Assembly (NCBI RefSeq): GCF_003173575.1
Contig: NZ_QGNY01000008.1
Location: forward strand, 62,001-126,000
Length of the DNA: 64,000 bases
Origin: Pedobacter paludis
Lineage (GTDB): Bacteria > Bacteroidota > Bacteroidia > Sphingobacteriales > Sphingobacteriaceae
Direction of reading: 5' to 3'
Part shown: positions 60,696 to 64,000 of the stretch, piece after piece
How positions within the stretch are numbered: the stretch's first letter is position 1
Layout: each line of letters opens with the position of its first letter
Notes under the pieces: model-generated
The model's database searches: none
What the model saw: only the letters and a program-made list of their open reading frames with translations
Told to the model about the DNA's origin: nothing
Program-made: the position numbers and the translations under genes

Positions 60696-61349
60696 ATGGC
60701 AACGGCTCAACAAATCAGAAATGCATATCTCGACTATGTTTTAACAAACAACGAAAAACCAAAAACAGTTTACAGTTTTGTTAAGAAATTGAAAATTACG
60801 GAAGCAGATTTTTATCAGTTTTTCTCATCTTTTGAAAGTATTGAGAAAACAATCTGGTTTGAACTGACCCACGATACGATATCCAAAATCAAAGAACAAG
60901 AGGTTTGGAGTCAATATACGTCAAGAGAAAAAATGCTTTCTTTCTTTTATAGTTATCTAGAAAATTTGAAGAACGAAAGAAGTTTTATTATTTATAGCCT
61001 GAAAAATTATAAAGGTAAATTTTCTACACCTGATGTACTTGCAGGCGTAAAACCAATTTTCGAAAACTTTGCTGAAGACATTATAACTGAAGGATTGGAG
61101 AGTGGAGAATTGGCCGAACGCAAATTTTTAAGTAAGCGCTATAAAGATGCCTTATGGATTCAGTTTGCATTTATTGTTAATTTTTGGGTAAACGACGATA
61201 GTGAGGGCTTTGAGAAAAGTGATGAAGCCATTGAAAAAGGCATTAACGTAACTTTCGATCTTTTTCAACACTCTCCTATTGATAATTTATTAGAATACGG
61301 GAAATTTTTATCCAGAAATGGAAAATTTAAAGAGAGAATGGGGTTTTAA
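60696..61349 (+). CDS. TetR-family regulator (C-terminal type)
   Basis: A 217-residue helical protein. The N-terminal 50 residues form a TetR-like helix-turn-helix (QQIRNAYLDYVL...KTVYSFVKKLKITEADFYQFFSSFESIEKTIW), where the recognition helix is ITEADFYQFF. The rest is a TetR ligand-binding bundle (FFYSYLENLKNERSFIIYSLK, IITEGLESGELAERKFLSKRYKDALWIQFAFIVNFWV). It lies 6 bases before the AarF-family kinase gene, so it may co-regulate that gene. Confidence 0.85.
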   Translation: MATAQQIRNAYLDYVLTNNEKPKTVYSFVKKLKITEADFYQFFSSFESIEKTIWFELTHDTISKIKEQEVWSQYTSREKMLSFFYSYLENLKNERSFIIYSLKNYKGKFSTPDVLAGVKPIFENFAEDIITEGLESGELAERKFLSKRYKDALWIQFAFIVNFWVNDDSEGFEKSDEAIEKGINVTFDLFQHSPIDNLLEYGKFLSRNGKFKERMGF

Positions 61350-61355
61350 AACTGA

Positions 61356-62666
61356 ATGAAAACACAACAGAGTATTCCAACAACAAAGGTAGAACGTTCG
61401 GCAAAATTTGTTAAAACAGGTTTTCAGATTGGCGGAAATTATATAAAACATTATTCAAAAAAGCTTTTTAATCCAGATTTGGATAGAGAGCAGCTTAATG
61501 AAGATAATGCAACAGATATTTACAAATCTTTAAGTGAGCTAAAAGGCAGTGCACTTAAAATTGCGCAAATGTTAAGCATGGATAAAAACATGTTGCCAAA
61601 ATCTTACGTTGATAAATTTACACAATCGCAATACAATGCGCCTCCATTATCAGGGCCGCTAATTGTTAGAACGTTTTCCAAAAATTTTGGCAAAACGCCA
61701 GAAAACATTTACGATAGCTTTAATTTAACATCAAGCAATGCGGCATCAATTGGCCAAGTTCATCAGGCTACATTAAATGGAAAGAAATTAGCCGTTAAAA
61801 TTCAATACCCTGGTGTTGGCGATAGTATTTCATCAGATTTAAAACTGGTAAAACCATTTGCATTTCGGTTATTGGGCATGTCTGAAAAAGACTTAAATGT
61901 TTATATAAAAGAAGTTGAGGAACGCTTGCTGGAAGAAACAGATTACGAATTAGAGGTTAAGCGCTCAATCGAATTTTCTGAAGCCTGCAAAAAGCTTGAT
62001 CATGTCGTATTTCCAAAATATTATCCAGAATTATCTGGAAAAAGGATTATTACGATGGATTGGATTGAGGGCCTGCATTTAAAAGAGTTTTTAAAAACAA
62101 ATCCGTCGCAGGAATTAAGAAATAAAATTGGACAGGCACTTTGGGACTTTTATAATTTTCAGCAACACGAATTAAGGGCTGTACATGCAGATCCGCATCC
62201 AGGAAATTTTATGATTACGCCAGAAGAAAATCTCGGTGTAATTGATTTTGGTTGCATTAAAGAAATGCCTGATGATTTTTATTACCCCTTTTTCTCTTTA
62301 ATTTCTACTGATGTAATTAACGATCGGGACAAAACGATAGATGCTTTTAGAAAACTGGATATGATCCATAAGGATGATACCCCAGCCCAAATCGAATTTT
62401 ACTATAAATCTTATAAAGAAATGATCGAGCTGTTTGCGAAACCTTACATAAGCAAATCTTTTGATTTTAGTAAGCCAGAATTTTTCGAACGGTTATATGC
62501 GTACGGAGAAAAGATATCTAAAATGCCCGAATTTAAGCAAGCCCGCGGGGTTAAGCATTTCATTTATGTAAATCGTACCAATTTTGGTTTGTATACCATT
62601 TTACACGAATTAAACGCTACTGTAAATACAGATACGTTTAAGCCAACTTTAGAAAAAGAATTTTAA
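61356..62666 (+). CDS. AarF/ABC1/UbiB-family atypical kinase
   Basis: A 436-residue ABC1-family protein. It shows the KxGQ-like N-terminal extension (SELKGSALKIAQMLSMD), the A-rich P-loop replacement (SSNAASIGQVHQATLNGKKLAVKIQYPG), catalytic HADPHPGNFMI (VHADPHPGNF) and the metal DFG (VIDFGCIKEM). In other bacteria the family supports quinone synthesis or lipid homeostasis. It is preceded by a TetR regulator 6 bases upstream, and its last 4 bases overlap the end of a convergent receiver gene. Confidence 0.93.
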   Translation: MKTQQSIPTTKVERSAKFVKTGFQIGGNYIKHYSKKLFNPDLDREQLNEDNATDIYKSLSELKGSALKIAQMLSMDKNMLPKSYVDKFTQSQYNAPPLSGPLIVRTFSKNFGKTPENIYDSFNLTSSNAASIGQVHQATLNGKKLAVKIQYPGVGDSISSDLKLVKPFAFRLLGMSEKDLNVYIKEVEERLLEETDYELEVKRSIEFSEACKKLDHVVFPKYYPELSGKRIITMDWIEGLHLKEFLKTNPSQELRNKIGQALWDFYNFQQHELRAVHADPHPGNFMITPEENLGVIDFGCIKEMPDDFYYPFFSLISTDVINDRDKTIDAFRKLDMIHKDDTPAQIEFYYKSYKEMIELFAKPYISKSFDFSKPEFFERLYAYGEKISKMPEFKQARGVKHFIYVNRTNFGLYTILHELNATVNTDTFKPTLEKEF

Positions 62667-63019
62667 GCATTTTTCTTTACAACATCTACCATGTGATCAA
62701 TATCAAATGGCTTTTCGATGTAATCATCTGCCTTGCAGTCTTCAGCCTGTTGGGGTAATTTATTGGATGTAGAAGTTAATACTGCGGAAATGTCTTCAGT
62801 TTCAGGATCAGATTTTAATTCGTTAATAATTTCTGATCCTTTTTTTGTGCCTTTAATATGGTCGTCAATAATAACTATGTCGGGTTCAATCTCCTCTATC
62901 TTTTCTATCGGTTCGGTTGTTAGTGATGCTGTAACATCAAATCCCTCCTCATCCAAAACTTGATCCATAATGTCTAGGATATCTTTATTATCCTGAACGA
63001 GAACAACTTTTTTCTTCAT
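62663..63019 (-). CDS. Single-domain response regulator receiver
   Basis: A 118-residue stand-alone CheY-like domain. MKKKVVLVQDNKDILDIMDQVLDEEGF has Gln9-Asp10 where two acidic residues are usual; the phospho-acceptor is D52 (IVIIDDHIKG) and the conserved Lys is in YIEKPFD. No output domain is present, so it would act through protein contacts. No kinase gene is adjacent. A consensus promoter precedes it. Confidence 0.92.
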   Translation of the reverse strand: MKKKVVLVQDNKDILDIMDQVLDEEGFDVTASLTTEPIEKIEEIEPDIVIIDDHIKGTKKGSEIINELKSDPETEDISAVLTSTSNKLPQQAEDCKADDYIEKPFDIDHMVDVVKKNA

Positions 63020-63048
63020 AAGATTTTACAGGGCTAAAATTATGCTTA

Positions 63049-63078
63049 AAGATAATAAAAAGTATTATCTCAAAACAA
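63049..63078 (-). promoter_or_regulatory. Promoter of the single-domain receiver gene
   Basis: Minus strand: TTG (63078-63076), 19 bases, TATCTTTA (63056-63049). Leader about 25 bases. Confidence 0.55.
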
Positions 63079-63251
63079 TTCTTCTATTATTTTACAAAAC
63101 TCTAAAGATTATAAAAATTTTGGTCTTTAATAATTGCCCGTTCGTCGATTAGTTTATCGCGATAGTATAAAAGCGGCGAAATGCCTGCAACGTTTTTTAA
63201 AAGGCAACGTCTTATCAACAAAACCTTAAGAAAATTTTAAACCAAAATATT

Positions 63252-63854
63252 ATGAAAACCTCAATCAAAACCCTAATCGCATCATCATTAACAGCTATTG
63301 TATTATCTACAGCTATGTTTACCACAAGTGTATCCGCTGCTGATAAAATTAAAAAAACAGTATCTGCGCCAACTAGTTTTAAAAGAGTTTCTGTAAAAGG
63401 AAATGTAGAAATTGTATTGGTTCAAAGAAGTACGGAAGGTGTGGCTTATGCTGAAGACAATGCAGGTAAAGTGAGTATTACGCAAGAAGGCGATATTCTT
63501 CGTATTAACTCAACAGATAAAAATTACACAAAACTTATTGTTTATGTAAACAACATTTTTAGAATTGAAGCTTCGGAAAATGCGGTTGTTAAAACTGAAG
63601 GAAAAATTACAACAAAATATCTTCAGGTATTTTTAAAAGGAAATGCTCACGCGGATTTAAATACGAGCACCGAAGGATTATACACTGTAATTAAAGACAA
63701 TGCCGATTTAAAATTAAGTGGATCTACCGACAACCACACTTTGGTTATGGGTAAAACACCAAAATTAACAATGGAGAGATTTGCTGCATTAAAAACCAAT
63801 ATAAGCGCTATTGAAACTAACGCGGTAGAAAAAGAAGTTGCTGTATTAAACTAA
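63252..63854 (+). CDS. Exported GIN-domain protein (DUF2807)
   Basis: A 200-residue protein with a signal peptide (MKTSIKTLIASSLTAIVLSTAMFTTSVSAA). The mature part is a right-handed beta-helix-like GIN/DUF2807 domain: FKRVSVKGNVEIVLVQRSTEGVAYA, KVSITQEGDILRINSTD, LIVYVNNIFRIEASENAVVKTEG, YLQVFLKGNAHADLNTSTEGLYTVIKDNADLKLSGST. Such proteins are common, abundant envelope proteins in Bacteroidota with unknown function. It ends before a bidirectional terminator. Confidence 0.88.
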   Translation: MKTSIKTLIASSLTAIVLSTAMFTTSVSAADKIKKTVSAPTSFKRVSVKGNVEIVLVQRSTEGVAYAEDNAGKVSITQEGDILRINSTDKNYTKLIVYVNNIFRIEASENAVVKTEGKITTKYLQVFLKGNAHADLNTSTEGLYTVIKDNADLKLSGSTDNHTLVMGKTPKLTMERFAALKTNISAIETNAVEKEVAVLN

Positions 63855-63876
63855 TAAGCAAACACACAAATGCAAG

Positions 63877-63914
63877 AAAGGCTTTTTGATTTGATCAGAA
63901 AGCCTTTTGTTTTT
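63877..63914. terminator. Terminator between the GIN gene and the gene at the window end
   Basis: Perfect 9-base arms AAAGGCTTT and AAAGCCTTT around a partly paired loop, followed by TTGTTTTTT. Convergent genes lie on both sides. Confidence 0.8.
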
Positions 63915-63923
63915 TGGAACGAT

Positions 63924-64000
63924 TTAAATATCGAACTTCTTTAATTCAATTTTTATCTTTTGCTGGTTGCGATTAACTTCTAATGGCACTTTATTTTTTG
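63924..64000 (-). CDS. C-terminal end of an unidentified gene (partial)
   Basis: The minus strand is open from the window edge to a TAA at 63924-63926 and reads KVPLEVNRNQQKIKIELKKF then DI. The residue mix is protein-like and the stop sits just after a shared terminator, as expected for a convergent neighbour of the GIN gene. Only about 25 residues are visible, so no product can be named. Confidence 0.5.
   Translation of the reverse strand, partial: KNKVPLEVNRNQQKIKIELKKFDI

Noticed and set aside
1..64000. Prophage, integrase, transposase, toxin-antitoxin or CRISPR-Cas system
   Set aside because: No protein with these signatures was seen on either strand; gaps are short and almost all genes belong to core families.
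1..64000. tRNA or rRNA genes
   Set aside because: No cloverleaf-like segment with a T-loop GGTTCGA-type box or rRNA core sequence was found in the gaps.

Overview
This window reads as chromosomal core DNA from a member of the Bacteroidota, most likely family Sphingobacteriaceae and close to Pedobacter (inference from protein character and signals; no database search was possible). The DNA is AT-rich. Promoters of the Bacteroidota form (TTTG or TTG, 19-21 bases, TAnnTTTG) recur. Diagnostic protein families include a PorP/SprF protein next to a large secreted protein with a gliding-motility type C-terminus, a Bacteroidota-type alternative GlmU, the futalosine-pathway enzyme MqnC, LytS/LytTR two-component pairs (one with a periplasmic beta-propeller sensor), a GIN-domain protein and a DUF5723 protein. 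No tRNA, rRNA, CRISPR array, prophage or transposase gene was seen.

Layout. 0-5.8 kb: a paired M16 peptidase (second subunit cut by the window edge), mqnC, an exported unknown, and two exported ferritin-like diiron proteins. 5.9-9.6 kb: a LytTR regulator overlapping a propeller-type histidine kinase, divergent from the ferritin pair. 9.8-17 kb: scpB, a tiny poly-Asp protein, a GNAT-like protein, an XRE regulator, then a minus-strand run mpl, prmA, tpiA, alternative glmU, rpmE2. 17-24 kb: Tat-exported amidase, DinB protein, Cys-rich small protein, ABC-F ATPase, MHS-type transporter, methylmalonyl-CoA epimerase. 24.3-30.5 kb: iscS-iscU-iscA, an acyl-CoA ligase, lysS. 30.6-40.6 kb: small genes, ung, a GxxExxY gene bracketed by inverted repeats, an Lrp regulator, mntR-mntH (Nramp fused to a UspA domain), smpB, pcm. 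40.6-48.2 kb: priA with DUF423, an exported unknown plus DUF5723 protein, tsaB, yidD, rnpA, rpmH. 48.3-51.2 kb: a LiaF-like/DUF4288/LytS/LytTR envelope-sensing operon. 51.3-64 kb: ChaN-like protein, mscL, rpoN, SprF-like protein plus a 1164-residue secreted PKD protein, mini tatA, HD hydrolase, TetR plus AarF kinase, a lone receiver, a GIN-domain protein and the end of another gene.

Most of this is housekeeping. The parts that deserve attention are the GxxExxY unit with its terminal inverted repeats; 13-base direct repeats 21 bases apart with LytTR-site geometry; the LiaF-like operon; -7 promoter elements only 3-7 bases before start codons (possible leaderless mRNAs), two of them right behind terminators; identical promoter cores for rpmE2 and rpmH; repeated spacer motifs inside the isc operon; and a palindromic intergenic repeat family. 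Two genes not obvious as long reading frames, rpmH and a 46-residue tatA, were read directly from the sequence.
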